Source: Chloroflexota bacterium (GTDB lineage: Bacteria > Chloroflexota > Dehalococcoidia > Lucifugimonadales > Lucifugimonadaceae). From it: a stretch of 32,763 bases of DNA. Location of the stretch: NCBI GenBank assembly GCA_013204555.1, contig JABMNO010000075.1, positions 1 through 32,763 of the forward strand. The letters are read 5' to 3'. A program made the translations under genes and the position numbers. Positions within the stretch are counted from its first letter, which is position 1. Every line of letters begins with the position of its first letter. The notes under the pieces are model-generated. The model saw nothing but the letters and a program-made list of their open reading frames with translations. It searched no databases and was not told where the DNA came from. Shown piece after piece: positions 15,520 to 23,899 of the stretch.

Positions 15520-16704
15520 CTTGAGAATTGAGACTAACTGGACCAGTGCCGTTGTTGCGCTTCGTTGCATGGTTACGGCTCGGGCGTATGTAGCCTGGAT
15601 TTGCGAAACGTGTTGAACTTCTGACGAAGCGATGGCGATGTAGTATCCGCTTTCGTCTCGGGCAGAGACGCAGAGTCCGTAGTCACTGTTGAACAGTGTG
15701 CGGGCGCGGTTTGCCATCTCGAGGGCGGCCGGACCACCCGTCATGTCATTTGCATCAAACGTTCCGCCGCCCGGGACTTCTACAATTCCGTTAGCGCTGG
15801 CAATCAGCGAGCCCTTGAATGAATTTGAATGAGCATTGGGCTGCGTTAGCTGAGACGCTAGCACTCCTCCAGAGATGCCTTCAATTACACCCAGCGTTGC
15901 GCCTGACGCTGATAAGAGCTCTCTGGCTCGGTTTCCCGGCGTCTCGTCATCAACGCCCCAGATCGCTTCACCAATGATCGAACGAATCTCAGATTCCATC
16001 GGCTGGATTAGCACCTGTGCCTCGTCCTCTTCGGGTGCCCGAGCGATCATTCGGAGGTGAATCCCATCCTGGTGGGCGTATATTCCCAGATAGGGGTTCT
16101 GAAGACCGAAAAGTCCGTGGAGCATCTCATCTATGCCGCCTTCGGATATACCAACGGTTTTCAACGTCCTGGTCACAACCGACCCCACGCCCGACATGAG
16201 AGCCAGCTCTGGTCCAACTGTCTCAGTCCACATTCGCTTGAGTTCTCGAGGTGGTCCGGGCAGAAGGATGATGTGTGTGTCGTTCTTCCTAACCCACCAG
16301 CCGGGTGCTGTTCCCTGCGGGTTGGGCACTGTCTCAGCGGATGGGATCAACATCGCCTGTTTGATATTGGTGCGCGGCATTGGCATCCCACGCGAAACAA
16401 ACACGCCTTCAAGCCACTCAAGGAGTCCGGAATCTACCTTCATCTCTTCTAGAAGAACGCCTGCGACGGCTTCTCGTGTCAAATCGTCAGACGTTGGGCC
16501 GAGTCCACCTGTGGTGACAATCACATCTGCACGATCGCCCGCCTGGCTGATGGCGTAGTTCAGATCGGAAATGTCATCCCCCACTATTCCAGCCCATCGG
16601 ACGGGGATACCAGCCCTTGATAGCTCCTGAGCGAGGAATGAGGTGTTCGTGTCCACGGTCTCACCCATTAGCAGCTCGTGACCGATTGCGATGATCTCTG
16701 CGTT
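15514..16704 (-). CDS. cinA: CinA family protein with degenerate C-terminal amidohydrolase domain
   Basis: From ATG 16704 the protein has 396 residues. The N-terminal half is an intact CinA/MoaB-like domain: MNAEIIAIGHELLMGETVDTNT in outline, TTGGLGPTSDDLTREAVA, NPQGTAPGWW and ILLPGPPRELKRMW. The middle segment is also CinA-like. The C-terminal domain aligns with nicotinamide-nucleotide amidohydrolase (PncC) but the AESCTGG motif reads IEGISGG (Ser to Gly, G276), the YxNxxK motif reads SANGIV, and TGIAGPGG is replaced by VSARDESG. The deamidase is therefore probably inactive, while the N-terminal pyrophosphatase-like domain may still work. The frame extends to 16752, but that start lies inside the upstream terminator, so 16704 is preferred. 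AGGAG lies 13 bases from this ATG, a long spacing. Confidence 0.88.
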   Translation of the reverse strand, partial: NAEIIAIGHELLMGETVDTNTSFLAQELSRAGIPVRWAGIVGDDISDLNYAISQAGDRADVIVTTGGLGPTSDDLTREAVAGVLLEEMKVDSGLLEWLEGVFVSRGMPMPRTNIKQAMLIPSAETVPNPQGTAPGWWVRKNDTHIILLPGPPRELKRMWTETVGPELALMSGVGSVVTRTLKTVGISEGGIDEMLHGLFGLQNPYLGIYAHQDGIHLRMIARAPEEDEAQVLIQPMESEIRSIIGEAIWGVDDETPGNRARELLSASGATLGVIEGISGGVLASQLTQPNAHSNSFKGSLIASANGIVEVPGGGTFDANDMTGGPAALEMANRARTLFNSDYGLCVSARDESGYYIAIASSEVQHVSQIQATYARAVTMQRSATTALVQLVSILKR

Positions 16705-16743
16705 CATTGGAAGGACAACGCTCCTGCCTATCGGATATGCGTG

Positions 16744-16778
16744 AAAAAACAAAGGGCCACGTTAAACCACGTGACCCT
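16744..16778 (-). terminator. Intrinsic terminator after the ABC/GldG-like operon
   Basis: On the minus strand, AGGGTCACGT and ACGTGGCCCT form a 10-bp stem (one U-G pair) with a six-base loop, followed by TTTGTTTTTT (16744-16753). It lies 24 bases after the DUF4340-like gene stop and separates that operon from the cinA-like gene. Confidence 0.85.
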
Positions 16779-16801
16779 GAGTGATGCGTTACTGTCGAAC
16801 T

Positions 16802-17818
16802 TTATTGGTCTACGAATGACTTGTCGTCGAAGAATTTCAGGACCTGCCGTCCCCACTCTAGCGTTACTTCAGAAATATCAGGTTCTTCCATCGCCCGCAC
16901 GTAGATTCCACGTCCATCAGGATTCTCATCACCAATGGCGAGCGTGACGTGGGTGACTTCGGTTACACCCGTCCGTTGCTCGTTTTCAATTCTGATATCG
17001 AGATATGGGGACTCGGGCGTGATTCCGAAAAGTTCAGGCGTCGCCTGATCCGCGGTTCGGGCAATTTGTGCCACTCCCAGAAATTCCGGTGCAGCCATAT
17101 GTTCCAACCAAGGCTCCAGACCATCATAGTCAATTGGCGTTGTGCCAGCGCAGGGAACATCATTTTGAAGTGGGATATCGCACTCAACCCAGCCAAGATC
17201 ATCGTGAAATGCGATACCGCGAATCACATCGTTGCCTTCAAAGAAAAGAACTTCCGTAACCGAGCTTGGCTGCATCGTATATAGCCAGTCTGGATTCGGC
17301 GGCTCATCAACCAGGCGGCTTATTACGCTGCCCCACGACGAGTCCACCAGCGCTAATTGCGGAAAGCCAACCATCCGAGCGTACTGACCATTTCCATCAG
17401 GTGTCAGATTGCCAAGCTCCATTGCAACCACACTGCCATCACGAAGCGTCAGATCCACTACAAGGCCCGGATCGCGTAACCCAAAGAGGGAGTCATCAGA
17501 CACTTCTTCAGTGAGAATGCGTTGAACTTTAGGGCCGCCAAGGAGGAATATCATGCCACCAAATCTGTCGTGGCTGACAGGAATTGTTGGCCGGTCTGAA
17601 AAGTACCAGATGCGCTCTTCAGGCCGAAGCGTGAACTCAGTTGTTCCAAGATCAGTTGAGACGCCAATAGCCCGAATATCATCTGGGGCCAGCGTATAAA
17701 AGAAAGGCAAATCTGGCACGCCAGTATCTGCACCCGTATCTGATTTGAAAATAAACACAGCGCCGACTGAGACCCATGCCAGAACTATGATGAAGGAGAG
17801 GACTATTCGCAGGTTCAT
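16802..17818 (-). CDS. DUF4340-like membrane-anchored protein
   Basis: Starting at ATG 17818 (MNLRIVLSFI), the protein has 338 residues with one N-terminal transmembrane helix (about 4-26) and a large outside domain. Repeated beta elements such as IRAIGVSTDLGTTEFTLRPE, RIWYFSDRPTIPVSHDRFGG and LFGLRDPGLVVDLTLRDGSV match the DUF4340 pattern (comparing current versus reference values of a substrate-like ligand is not known; function is unassigned). The frame opens upstream at 17866 inside the preceding gene, but the TM-starting ATG is the likelier start. It is the last gene of a four-gene ABC unit, eight bases after the GldG-like gene, and is followed by a strong terminator. DUF4340 proteins commonly accompany GldA/F/G-type transporters. 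Confidence 0.82.
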   Translation of the reverse strand: MNLRIVLSFIIVLAWVSVGAVFIFKSDTGADTGVPDLPFFYTLAPDDIRAIGVSTDLGTTEFTLRPEERIWYFSDRPTIPVSHDRFGGMIFLLGGPKVQRILTEEVSDDSLFGLRDPGLVVDLTLRDGSVVAMELGNLTPDGNGQYARMVGFPQLALVDSSWGSVISRLVDEPPNPDWLYTMQPSSVTEVLFFEGNDVIRGIAFHDDLGWVECDIPLQNDVPCAGTTPIDYDGLEPWLEHMAAPEFLGVAQIARTADQATPELFGITPESPYLDIRIENEQRTGVTEVTHVTLAIGDENPDGRGIYVRAMEEPDISEVTLEWGRQVLKFFDDKSFVDQ

Positions 17819-17825
17819 CTCGCGT

Positions 17826-19595
17826 CTACCGCCTGCGCCACCACGATGCCACGCCAAAGGCTCCAAGGAGTACGGGCATGAGCAACCAACCGGTCCAGCG
17901 AATGAAGTCTCGCTCGGTTTGTGTCAGAACCAACTCTCGGAACACTCTTGTCTTGGGTCGCGTTGATATTAATTCGAAATCCTTCGCTAGCCAATTCACT
18001 GAGTTGGCAAACAGGTCACCGTTCTTCGCTGACGAGAAGAAACTGTTCGATCCAAAATCGAAGTCACCAATCAATACGATATTGGTCCGGATAAGGTCTC
18101 CATTTGCGTCAACCCCAGGAGCGCGGCTCAACTCAGCAATAGCCTCCACAGCAACAGCCACCGGAAGTGGCCCCGGAATATCAGCACCGACATCAAAATT
18201 GATCTCGTCTCCGCTCTCTTCCCAACTGGCGAGGGTTGTTTGCGCCAGGAGAGTCTGAGTGAGGTACGGCGTACCATCGTCCATCACAGGCACAGAATTC
18301 TCGTCAACCGTCCGGCCGACGAACGCTACGCCTGGCATATACAAAACGTCTATCGGATCTGTTATCTGATGAGACGCTGTGATCTGACCATTGGACTTCT
18401 TAATTTGCAGGAAGTTTGCGTTCGGAGCCACGAAGCTGGATGTATCGACCATCTGTGACGTTCCGAGCGTCAGCCCATAACGACCGATAACCTCGCGCCA
18501 GGTGGCAGTAGTGTCAGGTTCAAGCATAAATAGAACCGAGCCGCCCCGCCGCATGTACTCCAGGAGAATGGCGACCTCATCGATAGCGGTACCTGTGTCA
18601 AGATCTGTTTCCGGTCCCGCGAATATGACGACCGCTGGCAAAATGCCGCTTTCGCCATCAGAGCCAAGTATCCTGCCCAGCTCCTGCATAGTTGCCGAGG
18701 CCACGGCGTAGTTGTCGCGGACGACCGCCTGCAGTGCCCGCCCAAATCCACCAGTGCCATCTGCGGAATCAGTGATGTCTGCCTCACCGTGTCCCGTGAT
18801 GAAAAGAACACCTTTCTGCTGAATCTGACTCACAATCAGCAGTGAAGTTGAAATATCGTTTTCGTTGAATACCTGTGGTCCCGATCGTGGATCGAGGCCC
18901 TGAATGGTCTCCACTCGTCGGGAGTCCATTGCTTCAACGGCAATTGACGGATTAACTGTCACACCAAATTCAGCAGCCAGGTTAGGTTCCAGTTCGGGGT
19001 CTATCAAGCGAAATTCAAAGCCCTTGGAAGACCTGCGTCGAAACTCGTTAAGAAGATCCTGTGTTTCCTGCCACGCAGCGGCTCCAGCAGGTGTGTCAGT
19101 AACAAAGAACGCGTTTGCGCGAATTGGCTCATCTACGCTGTTCAAGATCGCTACTGCCTGATCAGATAGAACGAACTGCTTGGTAGCGGTTGTATCTACC
19201 CGCAGCCATCCCATTGGGTCCGGTCGATCTGCAAGCCAGAACACCAACCAGTTGAGAATTGCTGAGATCGCTATGAACGCCACCACAAGAATGACAGTGT
19301 TGGCGCCGTAGCGCCCCCTACGGCCAAATACGGCGGTACCAACATCACGCCACGAGATGGCGGCGTCAATCAGCAGGAGGACAACCCCGATGCCAAGTAC
19401 GAGGATTCCCGCGCTCGCCAGGTCTCGGATAAAGAGCCAGACGATCGCGCCAATCAGCGCTGCGCCTGTTCCGACCAGGAAAAGCAGAACGCGAATTGAC
19501 GAGAGGTTATCTTTGAGCCGCCCCACGAAGCCAAAGTCGCTTCTGGCGTCTTCCGGTAATGGTCGGCTTATCGCCGATGGATCTCGATCAACCAT
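17826..19595 (-). CDS. GldG-like ABC transporter auxiliary protein
   Basis: A 589-residue membrane protein. Three N-terminal transmembrane helices (about 37-57, 60-80 and 97-121) precede a large extracytoplasmic domain and a C-terminal helix (about 562-583) ending WWRRR. The domain shows the GldG/intraflagellar-transport-52-like pattern: LSDQAVAILNSVDEPIRANA near residue 145, the LNEFRRRSSKGFEFRLIDPE segment, KGVLFITGHGEADI, then LLEYMRRGGSVLFMLEPDT. In Bacteroidota GldG with GldA and GldF forms a complex linked to gliding; elsewhere the same cassette has no assigned substrate. It overlaps neither neighbour but lies 6 bases after the permease and 8 before the DUF4340-like start, so it is in one operon. 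Confidence 0.87.
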   Translation of the reverse strand: MVDRDPSAISRPLPEDARSDFGFVGRLKDNLSSIRVLLFLVGTGAALIGAIVWLFIRDLASAGILVLGIGVVLLLIDAAISWRDVGTAVFGRRGRYGANTVILVVAFIAISAILNWLVFWLADRPDPMGWLRVDTTATKQFVLSDQAVAILNSVDEPIRANAFFVTDTPAGAAAWQETQDLLNEFRRRSSKGFEFRLIDPELEPNLAAEFGVTVNPSIAVEAMDSRRVETIQGLDPRSGPQVFNENDISTSLLIVSQIQQKGVLFITGHGEADITDSADGTGGFGRALQAVVRDNYAVASATMQELGRILGSDGESGILPAVVIFAGPETDLDTGTAIDEVAILLEYMRRGGSVLFMLEPDTTATWREVIGRYGLTLGTSQMVDTSSFVAPNANFLQIKKSNGQITASHQITDPIDVLYMPGVAFVGRTVDENSVPVMDDGTPYLTQTLLAQTTLASWEESGDEINFDVGADIPGPLPVAVAVEAIAELSRAPGVDANGDLIRTNIVLIGDFDFGSNSFFSSAKNGDLFANSVNWLAKDFELISTRPKTRVFRELVLTQTERDFIRWTGWLLMPVLLGAFGVASWWRRR

Positions 19596-19601
19596 CAGGT
19601 T

Positions 19602-20396
19602 CTAGCGCCACCTTCTGGATTGAAGCAAAACGACGGTTAGAAGAAGGAATACGCCGGTCATGCCCAGGTAGTAGAGGATGTCACCGAAATTGATTATGCC
19701 CCTTGAGAAATCAGCGAAGTGACCACCCTGGGCCACGGCAAAGTTGCTCACGTCAAGCGTCTGAAATGAACTGCCGAGCTGGAAGCCGTTCAGAACTTCT
19801 GCAGCCGTTCCGCTCAATCGTTCCGCTATGAATCCAACGACCGTCAGGCCAGTGAGCGTTCCAGCCCCTACAACCAGTGCTACCAGTTGGTTAGAGGTGA
19901 TAGCGGAGGCGGCGAGCCCAACCGACAACGTTGTTGCACCATAGAGAATCATTCCAAGGTACCCGGTGTAGATAGGCCCGGTGTCCGGCACACCAAATCT
20001 GAAAAGGACCAGAACGTAGTAGAGCGTTAGTGACAACATAATTACGAGCATCAGGAATGAAGCGATGAATTTACCCAAGACTATTTCCACCTCCCGGACG
20101 GGTGAAGTCAAAAGCAGTTCAAGTGTGCCCAATTTCTGTTCTTCAGCCAGAAGACGCATCGTCAGGGCAGGGGAGAGGAAGATCATGAAAAATATCGCGC
20201 CAGCGCTGAAGCCCCGGATGCTGGCTTCAGAAAATGCGTCTGACACTGAAGCAACAAAGAAGAATCCTGTGATTGCAAGGAACGCAGCGGCCACTATGTA
20301 GGCCATTGGTGACGAAAAATACGTCTTTAGTTCTTTGTAAGCAACATTCCAGATGTTGCTGCCGGACTGGCTCAGAGAAGCGACCATTGCCTGCAA
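19602..20396 (-). CDS. ABC-2 type transporter permease (GldF-like)
   Basis: A 264-residue permease with six predicted transmembrane helices. It starts with a cytoplasmic ELKTYFSSPMAYIVAAAFLA segment typical of GldF/ABC-2 permeases, has the LLAEEQKLGTLELLLTSPV coupling segment between helices 2 and 3, and ends in LLQSRRWR. The start is a TTG at 20396 with GGGGGAG six bases upstream, overlapping the end of the ATPase gene region (three bases between genes); an ATG nine bases later is possible. It should form the membrane channel for the ATPase encoded just upstream. Confidence 0.9.
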   Translation of the reverse strand: MQAMVASLSQSGSNIWNVAYKELKTYFSSPMAYIVAAAFLAITGFFFVASVSDAFSEASIRGFSAGAIFFMIFLSPALTMRLLAEEQKLGTLELLLTSPVREVEIVLGKFIASFLMLVIMLSLTLYYVLVLFRFGVPDTGPIYTGYLGMILYGATTLSVGLAASAITSNQLVALVVGAGTLTGLTVVGFIAERLSGTAAEVLNGFQLGSSFQTLDVSNFAVAQGGHFADFSRGIINFGDILYYLGMTGVFLLLTVVLLQSRRWR

Positions 20397-20399
20397 GAG

Positions 20400-21371
20400 T
20401 TACTCCCCCAGGCTTTCATCAGTAGTGAGCTCAAGGAATATCTCTTCCAGGCTCATGGGAATCATGTGCATGTTCGTCAGGCCCCAGCCCTTTTCAACTA
20501 TCGTTCTGGCAACATTTTCTGTTGCTTCCTGATCTGGCCTGGCATCGATGAGCAGCGGGATCACACCCTCCACAGACCCGCGGTTTGCCGCGACGCTCGG
20601 ATCACGTCTGGCATCCACAATCATGGAGAGATCACGAAGCGACGAAATGATATCGCTAACACTATCTGCACCGCGAACTGATATCTCAATCCGTTCCGTT
20701 CGACGCAGCCGCTCAGAAAGATTTGCAGGTTCATCATCTGCCACAAGTCGGCCATCATGAATTACGAGCACTCGTCGGCAGATCATGCTTATTTCGGGAA
20801 GTATGTGGCTGCTCAGGATGAGCGTGTGCTCACCACCAAGTTCCTTGATGAGCGCTCGAGTCTCAACGACCTGAGCAGGGTCGATACCAATCGTCGGCTC
20901 ATCCAAAATCAGGATGTCAGGCTCATGAAGTATGGCCTGAGCGATGCCAACCCGCTGTCGATATCCCTTAGACAACTTTTGAATGAAGGAGTTTCGATAG
21001 TCGCCAAGTTTGACTACATCAATCACGGCGGGGAGCCGCTCATTGATCCATGCTTTGTTCATGCCGCGCATCTGGCCCATATACCGGAGGTAGTCAGATA
21101 CCTCCATATCCAGATACAGAGGCACCGTTTCCGGCAGGTATCCGATGTGTCGGCGGGCATCTAGGCTATGTGAAATAACGTCATAGCCTGCGATTGAAAC
21201 ATTGCCTTCAGAGGGCGGCGTGTATCCAGTCATCACCCGCATAGTCGTTGTCTTCCCCGCACCATTGGGGCCAAGGAACCCGACTACTTCACCCTTTTTG
21301 ATATGGAGAGACACATCTATCACGGCGGGGTAAGCGCCGTACATTTTGGTCATGTGTTCAACTTTGATCAT
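20400..21371 (-). CDS. ABC transporter ATP-binding protein (GldA-like)
   Basis: A 323-residue ATPase. Walker A is GPNGAGKTT (about residues 35-43), the Q-loop region contains GYLPETVPLYLDMEV, the signature is LSKGYRQRVGIAQA, Walker B is ILILDEPTIGID, and the switch histidine is in LILSSHILPE. The C-terminal 90 residues carry the extra domain of the GldA/CcmA type (ISVRGADSVSDIISSLR, MSLEEIFLELT). It is the first gene of the four-gene unit and powers the permease; direction and cargo are unknown. No Shine-Dalgarno is visible before the ATG (TCTCCTCTCCCT precedes it), so translation may be leaderless or the start different. Divergent from the cysteine desulfurase region. Confidence 0.93.
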   Translation of the reverse strand: MIKVEHMTKMYGAYPAVIDVSLHIKKGEVVGFLGPNGAGKTTTMRVMTGYTPPSEGNVSIAGYDVISHSLDARRHIGYLPETVPLYLDMEVSDYLRYMGQMRGMNKAWINERLPAVIDVVKLGDYRNSFIQKLSKGYRQRVGIAQAILHEPDILILDEPTIGIDPAQVVETRALIKELGGEHTLILSSHILPEISMICRRVLVIHDGRLVADDEPANLSERLRRTERIEISVRGADSVSDIISSLRDLSMIVDARRDPSVAANRGSVEGVIPLLIDARPDQEATENVARTIVEKGWGLTNMHMIPMSLEEIFLELTTDESLGE

Positions 21372-21673
21372 AGGGAGAGGAGACCGTGAATAATTTGCCT
21401 GGAGCTACAAAGAGTCAGGCGACTGTTTGTGTCAATCGTTTTTGTGTACGTGTAAATCCCTCAATCGGGATTTGCCAACCTATCAATGTTACCAACATCA
21501 TGGGCCGGTTCTGCAAGCCGCATCCTCCAGATTCAGGGTGGATGCCCCTCAGACAATACACGCCAGTGCGATGAATCAAGGCGATTCACGCCACATGAGG
21601 ATAAAATCAAACCTGGTGAGATTACCAATTTCCCACATTCATTTACGACCCAATCCGGACTCCGACGCTAAAT
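21372..21673. other. Divergent intergenic region (ABC operon / cysteine desulfurase)
   Basis: 302 bases containing both promoters, which I cannot place with confidence. Visible structure: a hairpin AAATCCC (21454-21460), loop TCAATC, GGGATTT (21467-21473). A 62-codon frame from GTG 21386 to 21574 has GGAG three bases before it and AGGGAG eight bases before it; it encodes a cysteine-containing peptide (VCVNRFCVRVN, GICQP, GRFCKPH). It is unrecognised and may be chance. Confidence 0.4.
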
Positions 21674-22885
21674 ATGGCCGGCATATCTAAATCTGCATCC
21701 CCTGAATCCGTGATTTATATGGATCACGCCGCAACAACGCCAGTTCGTGAAGAAGTGCTGGAAGCGATGTTGCCGTATTTCACGACCCATTTTGGGAATC
21801 CCTCTAGCCTGTACTCCGGGGCCGAGGTAGCCAGAAACGCTGTAGACGTGGCGAGGGAAAAGGTTGCCTCAGTCCTCAATTGCCGACCGAGCGAGGTCAT
21901 TTTCACGAGCGGTGGCACTGAATCCGATAACGCCGCAATAAAAGGCGGGGCGGCCGGCAGAAAATCCCAGGGTCGGCACTTGATCACGACCGCCATCGAA
22001 CACCACGCAGTCCTTCACTCTTGTGAACAACTGGAGTCTGATGGCTGGGATGTCACTTATCTGTCTGTTGATTCTGACGGCCGCGTCGATCTTGAAGAGT
22101 TGAAGCGATCCATCTCTGAGAGCACATCTCTTGTGAGCGTGATGTATGCCAACAACGAGATCGGCTCCATACAGCCGATTAGTGGCATCGCCGATCTACT
22201 ACGGTCGGACACCGGGGAAAACAGTTCTGCCATCACGTTTCACACTGACGCGGTCCAGGCTGCAGGTGCCCTGAGCCTCAACGTAAGGGAGCTCGGAGTC
22301 GATCTTATGAGCCTCTCTGGCCACAAGTTTCACGGGCCGAAGGGCGTGGGGGTGCTCTATGTGCGGAGGGGAACACCGTTTGTCACCCAGATGGCGGGTG
22401 GCGGACAGGAGCAGGACCGGCGTTCCGGCACTGAGAATGTCCCCCTGATTATTGGACTGGCGACCGCGCTGGAACTCGCTGAAAGGGAGCGAAGCGAGCT
22501 GGTGGCGAGGTTAACCCGATATCGGGATCAACTGTTTGAAGGGATAATTGAGACAGTTCCTGACTGCCACGTGAACGGAAGCTTGACCGCGAGGCTACCG
22601 AACAACGTGAATATTTCATTCGACGGCATCGAAGCCGAGCCGTTGTTGATCGGACTCGATCTATCGGGTATTGCCGCATCGAGCCAGAGTGCCTGTAGCT
22701 CTGCTTCACTTGAGCCTTCTCACGTACTCAAGGCGCTGGGTATGAGTGATGAGCGAGCGATGGGAAGTCTCAGGCTGACGATTGGCCCCGAGACAATAGA
22801 TGAAGACATTTCGACGGTACTGAACGTACTACCCGAAGTAGTCCGCGAACTGCGCGCTTTGAGTTCGGGGGTATCGAGGCCTTAG
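21674..22885 (+). CDS. Cysteine desulfurase (NifS/IscS-type)
   Basis: A 403-residue fold-type I PLP enzyme. The N-terminus has [20 protein letters not shown] and [30 protein letters not shown] and the EHHAVLHSC segment bind [12 protein letters not shown] precedes the Schiff-base lysine K218 in [23 protein letters not shown] and the catalytic loop C341 ([19 protein letters not shown]) complete the active site. It removes sulfur from cysteine to give a persulfide for Fe-S clusters, thiolated tRNA or molybdenum-cofactor sulfuration. No IscU, Rrf2 regulator or tRNA thiolase is adjacent, so the acceptor is not indicated. The ATG has no clear ribosome site. Confidence 0.95.
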   Translation: MAGISKSASPESVIYMDHAATTPVREEVLEAMLPYFTTHFGNPSSLYSGAEVARNAVDVAREKVASVLNCRPSEVIFTSGGTESDNAAIKGGAAGRKSQGRHLITTAIEHHAVLHSCEQLESDGWDVTYLSVDSDGRVDLEELKRSISESTSLVSVMYANNEIGSIQPISGIADLLRSDTGENSSAITFHTDAVQAAGALSLNVRELGVDLMSLSGHKFHGPKGVGVLYVRRGTPFVTQMAGGGQEQDRRSGTENVPLIIGLATALELAERERSELVARLTRYRDQLFEGIIETVPDCHVNGSLTARLPNNVNISFDGIEAEPLLIGLDLSGIAASSQSACSSASLEPSHVLKALGMSDERAMGSLRLTIGPETIDEDISTVLNVLPEVVRELRALSSGVSRP

Positions 22886-22943
22886 CGCTGATGGTCGGAT
22901 AGCTGATAATCTCATTCGGTTCACGAAAATCAAGGTGTAGATA

Positions 22944-23804
22944 TTGACCCAGGAAACAACTGTGCAAAGAAATAGGGGAGAGGCGAAGCCACCGGCCCCG
23001 CCAACTCTAAGCCCACAAGAGCAGGCTGCGATCGCGTACGCCCGAGACAATCGCGAGGCCTATCCAAAACGCTGGCGCGAGAAGGATATCCAGTACACCG
23101 TCGTCAACGCGGAACGTCGCGCTGACGGGAACATGCTGGTCAAGATAACGTACCGACCCAGTGGGACGTTCAAGGGGCGGCCGGGCGAAGAGTCGTTGCT
23201 GATGAACGCCAGTGGAGGCCTGGTGGAGCGCACCCAAATTGGAGCTCCGCAGGAAGCCTATCCATGGATTCTCACAGGTATGACCGTCGTGTCCGTTATT
23301 TCGGCGCTCGTATTGGGTTATCTCATCTGGACCGACGAAGAGCGAAGCGTGAATCCGCTCTACGTATCAGGGCGGATTTTGTGGGTTCAAATTGAAGAGC
23401 CGTTTCTGGTTCCATCAATTCATTACCAGAATCCGTCAACTGATGGGGAGCTACTAAACTGGGAAATAGCGCCCAAGAATCCAGCCAATGTGATGGCGAT
23501 GGTCAAGGTAACACTGATCAACCAGAAGACGGCTCAGGCCAGGGTGATCATAGATGAGAAGGCAGCCCGTCTTATATCGACGGACGGTTTCAATTACAGC
23601 CCTACAAATATCGTGACCGCGTCAAAGACAATAGAGTCCATCGACGGCGGGTTGAAGCAAGATAATTTCGTAGGCTTATGGCGACCCGCAACCATCAATT
23701 CAGGCGAGAATCTGATCGGTTGGATGGTGTTTGAAGTCCCCCCCGGCACTGAATTTACTGAGTTCAGGTGGGAAGCATCAGACAATATTACGATCAGATT
23801 CTGA
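22944..23804 (+). CDS. Single-pass membrane protein with DUF4352-like outer domain
   Basis: A 286-residue protein starting at TTG 22944 with AAGGTG six bases upstream. The N-terminal 105 residues are cytoplasmic and charged (QEQAAIAYARDNREAYPKRW, LVKITYRPSGTFKGRPGEE). A transmembrane helix lies at about 107-129 (WILTGMTVVSVISALVLGYL). The outer part has a beta-sandwich with VMAMVKVTLINQKTAQARVI and GENLIGWMVFEVPPGTEFTE, resembling the DUF4352/telokin-like fold of many surface lipoproteins. Function unknown. It follows the cysteine desulfurase by 58 bases and ends in a hairpin terminator. Confidence 0.75.
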   Translation: MTQETTVQRNRGEAKPPAPPTLSPQEQAAIAYARDNREAYPKRWREKDIQYTVVNAERRADGNMLVKITYRPSGTFKGRPGEESLLMNASGGLVERTQIGAPQEAYPWILTGMTVVSVISALVLGYLIWTDEERSVNPLYVSGRILWVQIEEPFLVPSIHYQNPSTDGELLNWEIAPKNPANVMAMVKVTLINQKTAQARVIIDEKAARLISTDGFNYSPTNIVTASKTIESIDGGLKQDNFVGLWRPATINSGENLIGWMVFEVPPGTEFTEFRWEASDNITIRF

Positions 23805-23821
23805 TCTGCCCCGTGGACAGC

Positions 23822-23848
23822 AATGGCCGCCGCACTCCGGCGGCCATT
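23822..23848 (+). terminator. Intrinsic terminator upstream of mutS
   Basis: An 11-bp stem, AATGGCCGCCG (23822-23832) with CGGCGGCCATT (23838-23848), loop CACTC, followed by TGATTTTCATT. The downstream T content is moderate. It lies 17 bases past the stop of the DUF4352-like gene. Confidence 0.75.
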
Positions 23849-23899
23849 TGATTTTCATTCGCCAGCCACTGCCTCAATTCCAGTGTGTTCGCCGCTAGA

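Noticed and set aside
16705..16752. Upstream ATG start for the cinA-like gene
   Set aside because: It lies inside the U tract/stem of the upstream terminator, and MNAEIIAIG at 16704 matches the family start.
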